64,000 nucleotides of DNA, from NCBI GenBank assembly GCA_025084515.1, contig JAJAGP010003169.1, positions 1-64,000 on the forward strand, read 5' to 3'. The notes beneath the pieces are model-generated. The model did no database searches and was not told the DNA's origin. It saw nothing but the letters and a program-made list of their open reading frames with translations. Source of the DNA: Ancistrus triradiatus. Lineage: Eukaryota; Chordata; Actinopteri; Siluriformes; Loricariidae. Shown in pieces: positions 12,769-25,032 of this stretch (position 1 is its first letter; each line of letters begins with the position of its first letter). Both the position numbers and the translations under genes were made by a program.

Positions 12769-14190
12769 CAATGGTGCTTGAAAGTTTGTGACCCTTTAGA
12801 ATTTTTCTATATTTCTGCATAATATGACCTAAAACATCATCAGATTTTTCAACACAAAGTCCTAAAATTAGATAAAAACAAACCCAGTTTTAAACAAATG
12901 AGACAAAAATATTATACTTGGGTCATTTATTTATTGAGGAAAATGATCCAATATTACATATTAGTGAGTGGCAAAAAAAGTATGTGAAACCTTTGCTTTC
13001 AGTAAATCTGGTGTGACCCCCCTGTTGCAGCAATAAGCAACTAAACTTTTCCTGTAAACTTGTTGATCAGTCCTGCACACGGCTTTGGAGGGATTTTAGC
13101 CCATTCCTCCGTACAGAACAGCTTCAAACTCTGGGATGTTTGGTGGGTTTCCTCACAGAAACTGCTCACTTTCAAGGTCCCTTCCACAACATTTCGATTT
13201 GGATTGAATGTCAGGACTTTCACATGGGCCATTCCAAAAACATGAACTTTATTTCTTCTTTCTTTCTTCTTTAACCATTCTTTGGTAGAACAGACTTGTG
13301 TGCTTGCTGCATGACCCACCTTCCTTGAGATCAGTTCATGGGACAGATGTCCTGACATTTTCCCTTTAGAATTCTCTGATCTAATTCAGCATTCATTGTT
13401 CCCTCAATGATGACAAGCTGTCCTGGCTCAGATGCAGCAAAAACAGGCCCAAACCATGAATTATACCACCACCATGTTTTTCACAGAATGGGATAAGGTT
13501 CTTATGCTGGAATGCAGTGTTTTCCTTTCTCCAAAAAACTGAGTCCTTTCAGTTGCTACGAAGTTACCCAGGACTTTTGTGACCCCCTCACACCAACAAT
13601 TACACGCCCTTGCTTTGTGGAGTGATCTTTGTTGGTCGATCACTCCTTGGGGAGGGTTAACAATGGTCTTGAATTTCCACAATTTGTACACAATCTGTCT
13701 GACTGTGGATTGGTCCCAAAACTCTTTAGAGATGGTTTTGTAACCTTTTCCAGTTTTATGAGCATCAACAACTCTTTCTGAGGGTGCTCAAAAATCTCCT
13801 TTGTTCATGCCATGATTACACTTTCTACAAACATGTTGTGAAGAGCAGACTTTGATAGATCCCCTTGTTCTTTAAATAAAACAGGGTGCCCACTCACACC
13901 TGATTGTCATCCCATAGATTGAAAAACCTGACTCTAATTTTTTAATTTTCACCTTCAAATTAACTGCTAATCCTAGAGGTTCACATACTTTTGCCACTCA
14001 CTAATATGTAATATTGGATCATTTTCCTCAATAAATAAATGACCATGTATAATATTTTTGTCTCATTTGTTTATCTGGGTCGCCTTAATCTACTTTTAGG
14101 ACTTGTCTGAAAATCTGATGATGTTTTAGGTCATATTTCTGCAGAAATATAGAAAATTCTATAGGGTTCACAAACTTTCAAGCACCACTG
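12769..14190 (-). mobile_element. Tc1-like element, family 1, internally deleted
   Basis: The ends are inverted copies (left CAATGGTGCTTGAAAGTTTG; right ends AAGCACCACTG) and each is flanked by TA at 12767 and 14191, the expected target duplication. At 1,422 bp it is shorter than the usual ~1.6 kb. A second copy of the family begins at 63628 and an internal fragment lies at 45628-46323. The transposase on the minus strand is broken. Confidence 0.95.
13041..13880 (-). pseudogene. Tc1 transposase pseudogene (family 1)
   Basis: Read on the minus strand, the N-terminal helix-turn-helix region lies around 13.60-13.83 kb and the C-terminal text EEWAKIPPKPCAGLINKF at 13.05-13.12 kb. The C-terminal part is 105 open codons but carries frameshifts. 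Comparison with the fragment at 45.6-46.2 kb shows that the segment with the first catalytic aspartate (around 13.54 kb) has been deleted. A further short deletion removed the QDND motif carrying the second aspartate: the sequence jumps from HAAS to TQVC. It cannot encode an active DDE transposase. Confidence 0.85.
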
Positions 14191-14612
14191 TAGGTGCCAC
14201 CATCCATTTTTCATAACTCAAATGGAAGCATGCCACAGTTACTGAACTAGCAGGTACCCCAAGATCCTACCACATTCTGACAAATGATGGTTACACGCTC
14301 AGGCTGCAAACATTGCCACCTTCTGCAAACACCAGGCAATGTTAAAACATCAGATGACCAGAAAGTGGAGCCAGAACACCTTTAAATATTGCCCACTGAC
14401 CAAATGAATACTGAAGCTGAAATTACAAGAAACACCACAACATTTTACCACCCGATCAGGCTGTGTAACTTATTAGAACATTTTAGAACATAAGATTTGT
14501 GGAACACATGGAACACATTAGATTTGTGAATGTGGAAACGAATGAACTTCAAAAGAGATCACATCACACACAACATAAATAAAAGCAACACGATAGTGAT
14601 TGTAGTGTAAAA

Positions 14613-14806
14613 TTTACATTTACAGCATTTAGCAGACACCCTTATCCAGAGCGACTTACAGGTTGTACAGTCTTACAATCCAAGCAATTGTGGGTTAAGG
14701 GTCTTGCTCAAGGAGCAAACAGTGGCAGCTTGGCAGAGGTGGGATTTGAACCCTGGACCTTCAGGTCCATAGTCCATACCTTACCCACTAGGCTACCACA
14801 ATCCAC
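14613..14806 (-). mobile_element. tRNA-derived SINE, minus-strand copy
   Basis: This is the reverse complement of the SINE at 7961-8146. It has the same TTTAGCAGACACCCTTATCC tail, the GGGATTTGAACCCTGGACC B-box region and a TAGGCTACCACAATCCAC head. The two copies differ at scattered positions, so they are separate insertions. Confidence 0.88.
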
Positions 14807-15224
14807 AGTTTAAATGGGTTTTAATACTGTTTACTGTTAAGCATATTGATGTAATGATCAAATTTGCACGAAAGTCCATAATATCTGAAAGATGAATGGT
14901 CATAATATCTTATATATTCTGCTGCAATAGTTGCTTGTATAATTTTGTTTATATGTCATTAAGTCTGTGCAGATAGTCTGGTAATACATATGTTTTCAAA
15001 TATCATAGAAACAACCAATGGACATTTGTATTGCACAGCAATTTTCAAACATAAGTCTCATAAAAAAAAAAAGGGTAATATTCTAAGTGATGCTTGTTTG
15101 TTGCCCACAATCAATGCATGTCATTTCGTCATCTTTTTATGCGTTCAGAATTCATGGAAGCCTACAGTTGCTGAATACCATTGCATGCTGGGAACTGTCT
15201 CCATGGCCTTTCTTATTAGTAGAC

Positions 15225-15412
15225 ACTAAACCGAGTGACCCCGAAAAGGAAGCACAACAGTCTTGTGTTCCCTTTACTTGTGTAATACCTGTGTCTGCCC
15301 TATGTCTGCTTAGCCAGCCTGTGTCGATTAGTCTTGTGTGTTTCATAATGTTTAGCGCTGTTAGTAAACATTTCTCACTTGCACCTACGTCCGCCTCCGT
15401 CTCTTTGAGTGA
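15225..15412 (+). mobile_element. Possible LTR tail fragment
   Basis: CT-rich text ending in TAAACATTTCTCACTTGCAC and a CCGCCTCCGTCTCTTTGAGTG stretch resembles the R-U5 end of fish LTR elements. No inverted TG..CA ends or coding remains accompany it. Confidence 0.2.
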
Positions 15413-16056
15413 ATGTATTCATGACCAATTTAAAAGTTTTTTTCATACTTCCTGATAGACTGTATTGCTTCCCACTTGCTCTGTCAGATCTAATCGTGAT
15501 AACATATTATTGTGTATCAGCAATTGCTGTTTGCTTAGTGGCAAGGTCACACTCAGACTGTTATTCAATAATGGAAATTGAGGCCATGCTGAGTGTATTT
15601 CATCTGCCGAAGTAAAGGCTTTCTCCTAGAAACTTATAGGAGCCAACACAGCTACGGATGTGGACAATTAGATGACAATGTATTGATCCTAGTAGCTCAC
15701 TGCCAGAAGACTGCAATTCTACTCCTATACTCTACCTCTTACCCAGGGCTATGAGGGAATGGAAACCTTTTAGGCGCTGCTTAGGTGCATGCGTACGCAT
15801 TGAAGTGTAACTGTATATCTGTATGCATCTATGATTGTTTAACATGACTATGTGTATGTGTGGGTCAAGGTTATATATCATTGTGAGGACCAAATGTTCC
15901 CAGAAGGAGAGAAAGATCCAACAATCTTCATCTTGTGGGGACATTTTGCTGTTATCATCAGGAAAAGCACTGCAACTTCCTTCTGAAAAACCAAAAGAGC
16001 CAAAAATGTTGCTTTAGGTTACTGAGGTTAAGGTTCGGTGTAGAATTAAATATCTA

Positions 16057-16058
<2 letters not shown>

Positions 16059-16097
<39 letters not shown>

Positions 16098-16118
16098 AGA
16101 GAGAGAGAGAGAGAGAGA
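16059..16118. repeat. (GT)n-(GA)n microsatellite
   Basis: About 18 GT units are followed after a short interruption by about 11 GA units. Confidence 0.95.
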
Positions 16119-16139
16119 ATCGACTACCTCATTTTCTTT

Positions 16140-16338
16140 ACTATATCTTATTTATTCATTTATGTATTTTTCTTTATTACTACCTGATTGTCATTGGTAT
16201 ATAAAATGTCTATTCAATGCTTTTGCAATATTGCACCCACTGTAACAGTCATGCTAATAAAGATAATTGAATTGAATTGAATTGAATTGAACTGAATTGA
16301 ATTGAATTGAATTGAATTGAATTGAATTGAATTGAATT
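16140..16338 (+). mobile_element. 3' end of a LINE with (GAATT)n tail
   Basis: The text ACAGTCATGCTAATAAAG is followed by about 15 GAATT/ATTGA pentamers (16265-16338, one interrupted unit). A short 3' piece ending in tandem pentamers is typical of 5'-truncated fish LINEs. A run of 14 G follows at 16339-16352. No coding part remains. Confidence 0.5.
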
Positions 16339-17179
16339 GGGGGGGGGGGGGGTTAGAATGCAGTGTTAGATTTTTAGTACAATGCAGCATGGAACAATAT
16401 TTAATTTTCTGGTGTTTCTAAAAAATATGAGTTGACTTGTTAATTTGGTATCTTAAGATGTTGTACTTGCTATCATTTATGCTGACAAATTATTAAGCCA
16501 ACATTAGCCCAGAGTGGACTGGTTCTTGGAAGTCATTTACTTGCCAACACAGTAGAGTGGCTGACAGAATGAAGGAGCTGCTCCCTGAAAAATTCACCAG
16601 TTATATGGAGATGGTTTAGATTTTACTCAACCAACTGGTTTTGCATAAAATCTGCAAAAGACAAGACTGGCAGGTCTTGTGGAAACGCAGTGAGTCTGTT
16701 CAGTGAGCCTATAAAGAAAGCATCTCAAAAGTTCACCATAAGACAGATAGCACGGGGCGATCGAAATACGCCTTTGAAATAGGGGGTTCAAACTTGAGAC
16801 CATGATACACTACTGCCCATATTGCATTACTTTAATATATTACATTAATTGATTGTCAGTGATCACTATGGATATGTTAGCATAGAGAGTTCAGGGCTTG
16901 GGGTATCACATTCCATCATGAGTATACTTTTCAAGCATTATTGTTTTAACAAGATAAAGTTCAAATTTCTTCACTTACAGACAGGGCACATAAGAGTTTC
17001 AATATAGCTTGAAATGATCACAAATGTCCTTTGTGCAGCATTGTTGGAATTGTGACAATGTTGGCCGTTACAGCATAATGAGTGGTAAAAAAAAGTTTGC
17101 ATGAAACCTTCAGTTCAAACTGTCAATGAGTCAGTACATCACTATTGCGCTGTTCTTCCAGATATAGTTATTTTAACAG

Positions 17180-17430
17180 TATTGGAAATGTACAGTATAT
17201 ACAATTAATGTAAGTTTTGGAAAAAAGCTATAGTATATACAAATGTAGTCTGGTGAATTGGAGGTACATAAAAGAGATGCAGGGTTCAGTAAAGCATAGA
17301 GTGATAATGATTGTGAGATGTAGTTGCAGCCCCATTGACTGGTAAACCAGTAGGCTTCTACTGACTGTTCAGCAGTCTAATGGCCTTGGGGAAGAAACTG
17401 TCTCAGAACCGACAGCAAGTCAGCATGTGA
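17180..17430. repeat. Diverged interspersed repeat, probably LINE-derived
   Basis: The segment CAGCAGTCTAATGGCCTTGGGGAAGAAACTGTCTC resembles a widespread fish LINE-derived block. It is isolated and diverged, with no reading frame. Confidence 0.35.
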
Positions 17431-18010
17431 GATCAAATAAAAGCTAATAGCTGTAGCATCTTGCATTGTGATGTGCTTTCTGTCTGATAAAGACTTCCAG
17501 TATGGAATCTATAAATACTGTTCTTTATTTCTGGGACACAATGTTCCACGAGTGAAGAGGACTCAGCTTAGTAAAATAGTGTGACTCATGTTAGCATGAG
17601 CACCATTAGTCGCTGTACTCGCCTTCTTTGTCTCTCACTCCCTCACTGTTCAAAATCAGGCCATGTTAAGAGCTCATACTTGTGATATAGTTGTTTTATT
17701 TTTTTTTAGCAGCCATTAACTCTTTTCTTGGGTTGATTAGCTCACTGTGCTCTTTTACTGCATTGTGAATCTCTGAGTGGTCCTCACATCATCCATTTGT
17801 GTTTTTCATCTTTTACATCTCCAGCTGACAATTTAAGCCTTTTGGAAATAAAACTAGACATAAAGTAGAGTAAAAACTAGAAGATTAGTCTCATTATTCT
17901 CAGAAAGATTTCACTGCTGTCGTTTGCACTACTTAAGATTATAGCTACATCAGCCTCAAAGTACATATGACGAAACCCATTATAACTCCCTTAAACTACA
18001 GTCCAGTGTT

Positions 18011-18288
18011 GTCAAGTCAAGTCAAGTCAGATTTATTTATATAGTGCTTTTTACAATGGAGCATTGTCTCAAAGCAACTTTACAAGTTTAGATTATCTCC
18101 TAATATCTACGTCCAGTCCCAAATTGAGCAAGCCTAGGGCGACAGTGGCAAGGAAAAACTCCCTGAGTTATAGGAAGAAACCTTGGGAGGACCAAGACTC
18201 AAAAAGGGACCCAACCTCCTTGGGCGGCGTAGATGATAAATCTAAGAGCGAAACTAAAGTCATGGAGTCAAAGTTCGAATAAAATGTG
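18011..18288 (-). mobile_element. 5'-truncated L2-type LINE
   Basis: It matches the 3' end of the larger element at 49676. Both start with GTCAAGTCAAGTCAG repeats on the + strand, continue with ATTTATTTATATAGYGCTTT, and share the GGGCGACAGTGGCAAGG and GGGACCCAACCTCC blocks. The copy stops inside the first unit of the 90-bp tandem repeat present three times in the long copy. It is a classic dead-on-arrival LINE insertion, oriented on the minus strand. Confidence 0.88.
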
Positions 18289-18289
18289 T

Positions 18290-21200
18290 TGTAGACACAC
18301 ATTCTTGCCATCTGATCAGTGTCTGTTTGCTGTAACGACTGAGGTCTTCAAAATTCTAATAGTAAATAAAAATCTGTCTTTTAACTCTAGACACTGTGGT
18401 TGTAAACAGCTGGTCACCTCAACAGCCAATCAATACTGTGGATCCAAGAGCAGAGGAGGGAGTTAGAGTTTAAGAACAGAAGTTCATCAATCGTCTGTGT
18501 AGGTGTGTGTGAATATAACTATCTTCCTGGTCATGTGCTCATTTACTCATTAACTCACGTTTGGACCAGAGACTGTGTGTTTAGGGACTTTTTTACTTTT
18601 TTACTTGTGTTTGTGTGTATGACTTTCCGCTACTTATTTGTAACAAGTTGTGAATGGTGTATGTGCTTGTCCTATTGTAAGTAGTACTCATTTGTTTGTC
18701 CCTTTTGCTGCCTCACCAACAGTAATCTCACATTTTCCCCATGATATAAGACTTGCTGAAACCAGGCTCAGGACTGCCAAATATGAACTTCAGTGCCCTT
18801 GAACTAGCTCAACAGCATAAACTCCATCAGCATTTGAGCAAGTGCATGAAAGGATTAAACCGTTCTTAGCTAGTGGGTGGATGTGAAGATGAACAGTCAT
18901 CTCTTAATGCACTTTTATTTGTACCAAACAAAAATGCATTCAGCCATCACAGGGTGACGGTGAGAGTGATCAGTAGAAATAAATCCTGGCTATAACAAGA
19001 TCAGAGCTCAAACAAGATGAATGAGCAGAACCATAAAGGTAAAATTGCTAGGTTGGATAAGCCTCAGCAATCTTAGTGCCAGTAAAGAAGAAGCCACCAC
19101 ACTCAAATGGATTAGCATTTGGCTACAAAGTCAAAAACTACTGCCTTCATCAAACAAGCATTGCTATGTTTTTGTTTGTCTCTGACAGCAGAACTTTTAA
19201 GTCTGTATTGAGTTTTCTGTGATAAGTGATTGCAAGTGACTGCCCACACACTGGTTCAAAAATTACCTTTGTGTAGGAGGTGTGAGGCTGCCAGAGGGAA
19301 CAAGGGTATTTACACTTTCCCAGGGGATTGATTGTTTTGCTCAACCCTTCAAGGCTCTTCATTTGCTTTCTGTCTAATGCAAAATCAATCTTAAATGAAG
19401 CAATATCAGAATCCATACTGATGGAATTAAATGTACTTTCCTGACAATGAAGTGACATGTTGCTCTTTGTTTACTGTTGCATTTTTGAAAGTCAGATTAA
19501 CTTGTGGAAACTATAAAGTAAGATGCACTAACAATACACCTCTGTTCTTTTCATGTAGGATGTAATGCAAGATCAGGGTGTAACATACAGCGTCTGTGGT
19601 CTTCATATCTGACATTTCTCATTGAACTTTGCATTAAATATTTCCAGGTCAATAAAACAAATAAATATAGTGTAACTGTGTCTTTCCTCTTCACCAAAAC
19701 AGTAATATTCCTTGTCAATATCACTCATACTTCATATTATTGTTCCACATCATTGTGTAATTAATACAGACCAACCTGCTTAATGCTCAGATACCATTCA
19801 GTCACTGTTTGCAATCATGCACATAATCATGCTGTGACCTGGCCATTACTTGTATTTTCCGAGTCAAATAAATGTAGCATTTTGAAAAGGTATAAAAAGT
19901 ATAACAAGACACTGACTTACGTGTATTAGGTGGTGTGGCTTTGGGTCATCTGCCATGATCATGTTCACAGCTCAGTTGAACGGGCTGGGGATGTGTTTAT
20001 TTTGTACTCGGTGAGGAGTATGTTGTATTTAGTGAGGCCAGTTGGCCTCTAGTGTTTGACATGTCAGAGAAAGCCATAGAGTACCCAGAGAAAACCTACA
20101 TGAACCAGAGGAGAACATGCTAGTGCCACACAGGTGGAGGGGAATAGACCTGGAAGCTGTGACGCGACAGAGCTAACCACTTTCACCACTGTGCTGCCCT
20201 AGCACAAAAAAACTGATGCTTATAAAGAGCTTCAACTGGTCAGATGTACATGGCAGCCACTAGTCACCAAACTCTTTCACCTTTCTACCAAAATGGAATC
20301 ACAGAGGCTAAATGTATATGCTCACATTTAAAAAAAGTAGCTTGTTTTGTGGTAAAAATGACTTGTTTTACAGTTTTCATAGCATACTAATGCCATTTGA
20401 ACCCATGCCCTGTCCATCACTGAATGATGTACCAAGATATGAATCACTCTTATTGTGTAAGCTGTCAAGACAATGAAGTTGAACCTTGTCATAAGTTTCA
20501 AATGGCTTAATCTACTGGTTTAAACCACTGAAGCATGTATCAGTGCACACAGTGTTGACAATTTCCTGCATTCTACCTTTGGAGTAGCACAGAAGAACGC
20601 TCACCTGTTCATCAGCCTACATCCTGTCCTGTAGGCAGTATTATATAAAGTACCCAAAACTCATATTTGAGCAAAAGTTACAATACTTTTTTGAAAAATG
20701 ATTCAAGTAAAATTCAAAGTAAACCATGAACAATATTCTTAAGTAGAAGTTATAAAGAACTGATTTGTAAGTACAAGTACAGTACATAGTGGTACCATGT
20801 TTAGCATGATCAACCACTTTAATTAAATTAATTTATTGAGTAAATTCATGTTAGTCACCTGACTAACAATTGTAGCAAAGGGGAAGCAGCGCTTGCCTGT
20901 ATATTTGTTTTATTGAATAATATTATTCACTTAAGTATTCCAGGCTTGATATTTAAGAATTCCAGGCTTGATAGGGAGTTCTTAAAAGCCAGAGTTTGGT
21001 GTTAGTTTGGGTTGACATAGATGACATTTCATATGAATAAATTACAATGTTATACTACTTAAAAAGTAAATGATTCACTCCTATGACAACATATGACCAT
21101 CGTATACATAGACAGAATCACTTGCAGAAACTCTCATCTTGAGTATAATTTACCATAAAATAATGCAAATGTTTGCACTACATTTGCAGGGACAGTGACA

Positions 21201-21500
21201 GTAAATGCCCAAACTGAAGAAGAGAAGAAACAATTGCTCTGAATGTTGTGTCATTTGTGTGTACAGGCTTGTTTTTGTAACCATAGTAACCAGTTTGCAT
21301 AGGAGGACGTGCAGTTGAATTTCTCAGCCGAGTTAAAGCTGTTTGTTTGAGATGGGTAATGCAATGCAAGGGTCTGGGAAATCAATTGGAGTAACACTAT
21401 CAATTTCCTTTCAAAATGTAGTGAAGTAAAACTTAAGCTACAATACACCACTGCCAACAGTTGGGGTCATCAAGTCCAACTTGTGGATATCAAGCACAAT
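18290..21500. other. Gene-free sequence with one degenerate repeat
   Basis: Mostly unique AT-rich DNA. A minus-strand degenerate copy of the 10741 repeat sits at about 20040-20205 (CAGAGAAAACCTACATGAACC and GCTAACCACTTTCACCAC). The 102-codon minus frame at 19150-19458 has no recognisable motif, start context or splice sites that would support a gene. Confidence 0.45.
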
Positions 21501-22042
21501 ATTTACTAAACACTTTGTTAGGAACACTAGGCTAATACAGGGTATTGCTCTCAAAACAGCCTCAGTACTTTGTGGCATGGATTCCACAAGATGCTGGAAA
21601 CATTCATTTAAAATTCCGTGCCACCATGTTCACAGATTGCATTACACAAATTCTTTCTTCAGATTTTTGAGATGCACTTCAATGCTGAAAATCTCCCGTT
21701 CTGCCATTTTCCCAAAATTGTTCTATTGAATTCAGAGCTGTGAACTGTGAAGGATACTGACAGTGTGAAATGACTTTTGATTTGTGTCATGGTGCATTAT
21801 TATTAGCTGGAAGGAGCCCATAGAAAATGGGTAAAATGAAGCCAGCCATGAAGGGTGCACAGTACGTATATAAACACATAGGCTGTGGCAATTTCAAGCA
21901 ATTTATTAGTATAACACATCAAAAGTACAACCAAAAGACATTTTCCATACATTACTCCACCTCGGCTAACCGGGACTGTTAACACAAGGCATTTTGGGTC
22001 CATGGTTTTCAGCTGTTTTGTGCCAAACTATCTGGTACTGTA

Positions 22043-23645
22043 CAGTGGGCAAAAAAAAGTATTTAGTCAAGTCACTGATTGTGCAGTTCTCCTACTTAGA
22101 AGAACGAAGTGTCCTTTAAATTTTCATCACAAGTACACTTCAACTTGAGGACAAAAAATGAGGGAAAAAAAATTCCAGGAATCACACTGTCGGATTTTTA
22201 AAAGACTTTAATTGTTAATCATGGTGGAAAATAGTATTTGGTCCAATAAATTTGGGTTCAACTCAATACTTTGTAAACAATAACCTTTGTTGGCAATGTC
22301 AGAGGGTCAAGTTTTCCCTGTAAGTCTTCACCAGGTTTGCACACACTGTATCTGTATTTTGCCCATTCATCCATGCAGATCGTCTTCTGAGCATGATGTT
22401 TTGGGGCAACATGGACTTTTCAACTCCTCCACAAATTTTCTATGGGGGGTTTATGCCTGAGACTGGCTATGTCAATCCAGGACCTTGAATTCTTTTTACA
22501 CCGGAGCCCGCATTCCATGCCTGAGCGGTGGTGTTGGGATCATTTTCATGCTGGAAGAACCCGCCCGTTCCATCTTCAATCTTCAATGCTCTGACTGATG
22601 GAAGGAGGTTTTGGCTTAAAATCTCAACGACACATGGCCCCGTTCATTCTTTCTTTCCTTGACACTGATCAGTCGTCCTGTCCCCTATGCAGAAAACCAA
22701 CCAACGCATGATGTTTCCACCCCCAGCTTCACAGTAGGTGAATGGCCGCCTCTCAGAATTCTGCAGAGAAATTCTCCAAACACGGTGAGTTGAGTTTTAA
22801 AACCAAAAGTTCTATTTGAAGTTTCATCTGACCACATGATATTCTCTCTCATTCTCCCAGTCCTCTTCTGGATCATCCATATCTCCTCTGGCAAAACTTC
22901 AGATTGGCCTGACATGTACTGGCTTAAGCAGGGGGACACGCCTGGCACTGCAGGATCTGAGTCCATCTCGACGTAGTGTCCTAAAAAAAAACCCTTTTTA
23001 CTTTGGTCCAGCTCTCTGCAGGTCTTAAATCAGGTCCCGCCCGGTAGATCTGGGATTTTTTGCTCACCGTCTCATGATCATTTTGGACCCCACGGGATGA
23101 GATCTTGCTTGGACGTCCCTAGTCAAGGGAGATTATCAATGGGTCTTGTATGTCTTACAATTGCTCCAACAGTTGATTTATTCACACCAACCTGCTTGCC
23201 TATTGTAGATTCACTCTTCCCAGCCTGGTGCAGATCTACAATTTTCTCCCTGGTGTTCTTTCAACAGCTCTTTGGTCTTGGCCATGGTTGAGTTTGGAGT
23301 CTGTTTGAGGCTGTGGACAGGTTTCTATTATACAGATAATGAGGTCAAACAGGTGCCATTAATACTGTATAGGTAATGAGTGGAGGACAGTAGAGCTTCT
23401 TAAAGAAGTTGTTACAGGTCTGTGAGAGCCAAAAATCTTGCTTGTTTGTGGGTGACCAAATACTTATTTTCCACCATGATCTACAATTAAATTCTTTAAA
23501 AAATCCTACAATGTGATTTCCTGGTTGTTTTTTTGTCTCTCATAGTTGAAGTGTACATATGATGAAAATTACAGACCTCTCTCATCTTTCTAAGTCGAAG
23601 AACTTGCTCAATCAGTGACTGACTAAATGCTTTTTTGCCCCACTG
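22043..23645 (-). mobile_element. Tc1-like element, family 3, copy a
   Basis: The termini CAGTGGGCAAAAAAAAGTAT and ...CTTTTTTGCCCCACTG are both flanked by TA (22041 and 23646). It sits inside the family 2 element, whose sequence continues directly on the far side. At 1,603 bp it has many small indels and is the most decayed of the four family 3 copies (30284, 32971, 46363). Confidence 0.92.
22297..23289 (-). pseudogene. Tc1 transposase pseudogene (family 3, copy a)
   Basis: The start codon corresponds to the CAT in GGCCATGGTTGAG near 23287, and the C-terminus lies near 22300. The first catalytic block survives as MWSDETSNRTF (about 22.83 kb). In the second block the usual QHDND reads QHEND, so the second catalytic aspartate has become glutamate, and further frameshifts occur throughout. 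The gene is dead. Confidence 0.8.
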
Positions 23646-24009
23646 TATGTCAGCATCAATCAAGTTTTACTGGACGAGTCTACGTTTTTCCAGTCTTCAA
23701 CTGTCCAGTTTTTGTGAGGCTGTGCCGCCCGCTGCCTCAGTTTTCTGTTTATGGATGACAGAAGTGGATCTCAATGGTGCCTTCTGCTGTTGTAGCCCAA
23801 GTCTCAAAGTTCAAAGTGTTGTGCATTCTGAGATGCTTATCTGCTCAACACAATTGTACAATGTGATTATTGCACAGAGAGCTTGAACCAGTCTGGTTAT
23901 TCTCCATTGAGATCTCTTATCAATAACGTCTTTCCATCCACAGAACATCTGCTTTTTGGATGTTTTTCTTTATTGTTTCAAACTGAGCAAACTCTAGAGA
24001 GTGCTTTAA

Positions 24010-24696
24010 CGCGATCATGCTTGCGCTTACTCCAATATAGTGTTCTGCGTGTAAGTGGTGACACCTGTTGTTGAGCCTATATAAACACACCTTTGGGCTG
24101 CACACAGTGTTGCACCATCATGCTTGATCGGCACGCTTTTCAGCTGACGCAGCCATCACCTTGCTTATTTTGCGCTTTTGGTTTGTTTAGGGACAAAGGT
24201 ACGTCTGGGGGTTTTGGGAGATTGCCTAGTAAGGTAGGGCCTTAGAAGCCAGCGTAGGGCCAGTCTTATTTTATTTTGTGTTTACTTTGACTGGGTTTTT
24301 CTCCGGCTGCTTTGAGCCTCGCCCTCGCCTTTTCCCTCTCACGCCATCGCCCCCCTTCTTCACGATCGGGAACTTTGCCTTTCTTTGCACGATCGCGTTT
24401 TGTTGAATTCTTTGAGTCTTCACTCCCTGTGTCCGTTCCATGCAACGCATGGGCGTTTATTTTGATTATTTGGCCTCGCGGAGCCATGCCGTAAGCTTCT
24501 GTGATAGTGGCGTGGGCTTCTTTAATTGGGTTTATTTTCGCTTCTTTTGAGTTATGCCTTTTTGTGTCTTTTTAGTTTTTTTTATATTTTGGGTTCATTA
24601 ACATCTGGAGCCTCACTGCAATTGGGTCCTAAACTGGTTTATCTTTTTCTTTCGTTTTTCAGGTCGCCAACGTTTTTAATATGTTGAACCGTAACA
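24010..24696 (+). mobile_element. 5' LTR of a retroelement, family R
   Basis: It has a TATA box (TATATAAA, 24078-24085) and ends ...TTGAACCGTAACA at 24696. Its last ~220 bp (from GGAGCCATGCCGTAAGC) are repeated directly at 26077-26284. Its end is homologous to the inverted end of the solo LTR at 34018 (TGTTACGGTACGCC), including the GGGTCCTAAACT/GGACCCAAGTGCAG block. Its 5' boundary is not certain. Confidence 0.6.
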
Positions 24697-24838
24697 GAAT
24701 GGTGCGACTAGCACGAGGACTCCAGCGTTATCTCCTGGACCTCCAGTTTGGAGGTCCCCGAGTTTCCGCGGCGCGCCGGGGTTCTTTACCCAGGTCCCAT
24801 GTACTTATGGGGGGCCGTTCTATGACTACGGCCAAGTC

Positions 24839-25032
24839 ATGGATCCGGTGGTCCATCCCAGCCCTCCAGAGCAGCCCCACCCTTACCACCGTAGGCGCCG
24901 ATCTCTGCCCAGGTATGTGCTGGGGTTGTTGGTCCCTCTTAATCCTGAGGGTCCAACGCTCAATCTCATTGTATGGCCCAACCCCCCCATTATGAAGAAA
25001 ATTTATCCTCGGGCTCGGCCGGATGAACTGGC
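24839..25032 (+). other. Internal leader region of the LTR element
   Basis: GC-rich sequence between the LTR and the repeat array. A TGG triplet 3 bp inside the LTR end (24700) is where a primer binding site would start, but I could not match the following bases to a known tRNA 3' end. Short + frames start at 24681 and 24839; neither has recognisable gag motifs. Confidence 0.3.

Noticed and set aside
16339..16352. G-quadruplex regulatory element
   Set aside because: A single run of 14 G next to a pentamer LINE tail is better explained by slippage.
19150..19458. 102-codon minus-strand frame as a host exon
   Set aside because: No recognisable motif, no splice-site context and no neighbouring exon-like frames.
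23816..24696. AAAG|TGTTGTGC as the true start of the 5' LTR with AAAG matching the 3' flank
   Set aside because: The TGTTGTGCATTCTGAGATGC text belongs to the family 2 Tc1 host, so the match to the right flank is chance.
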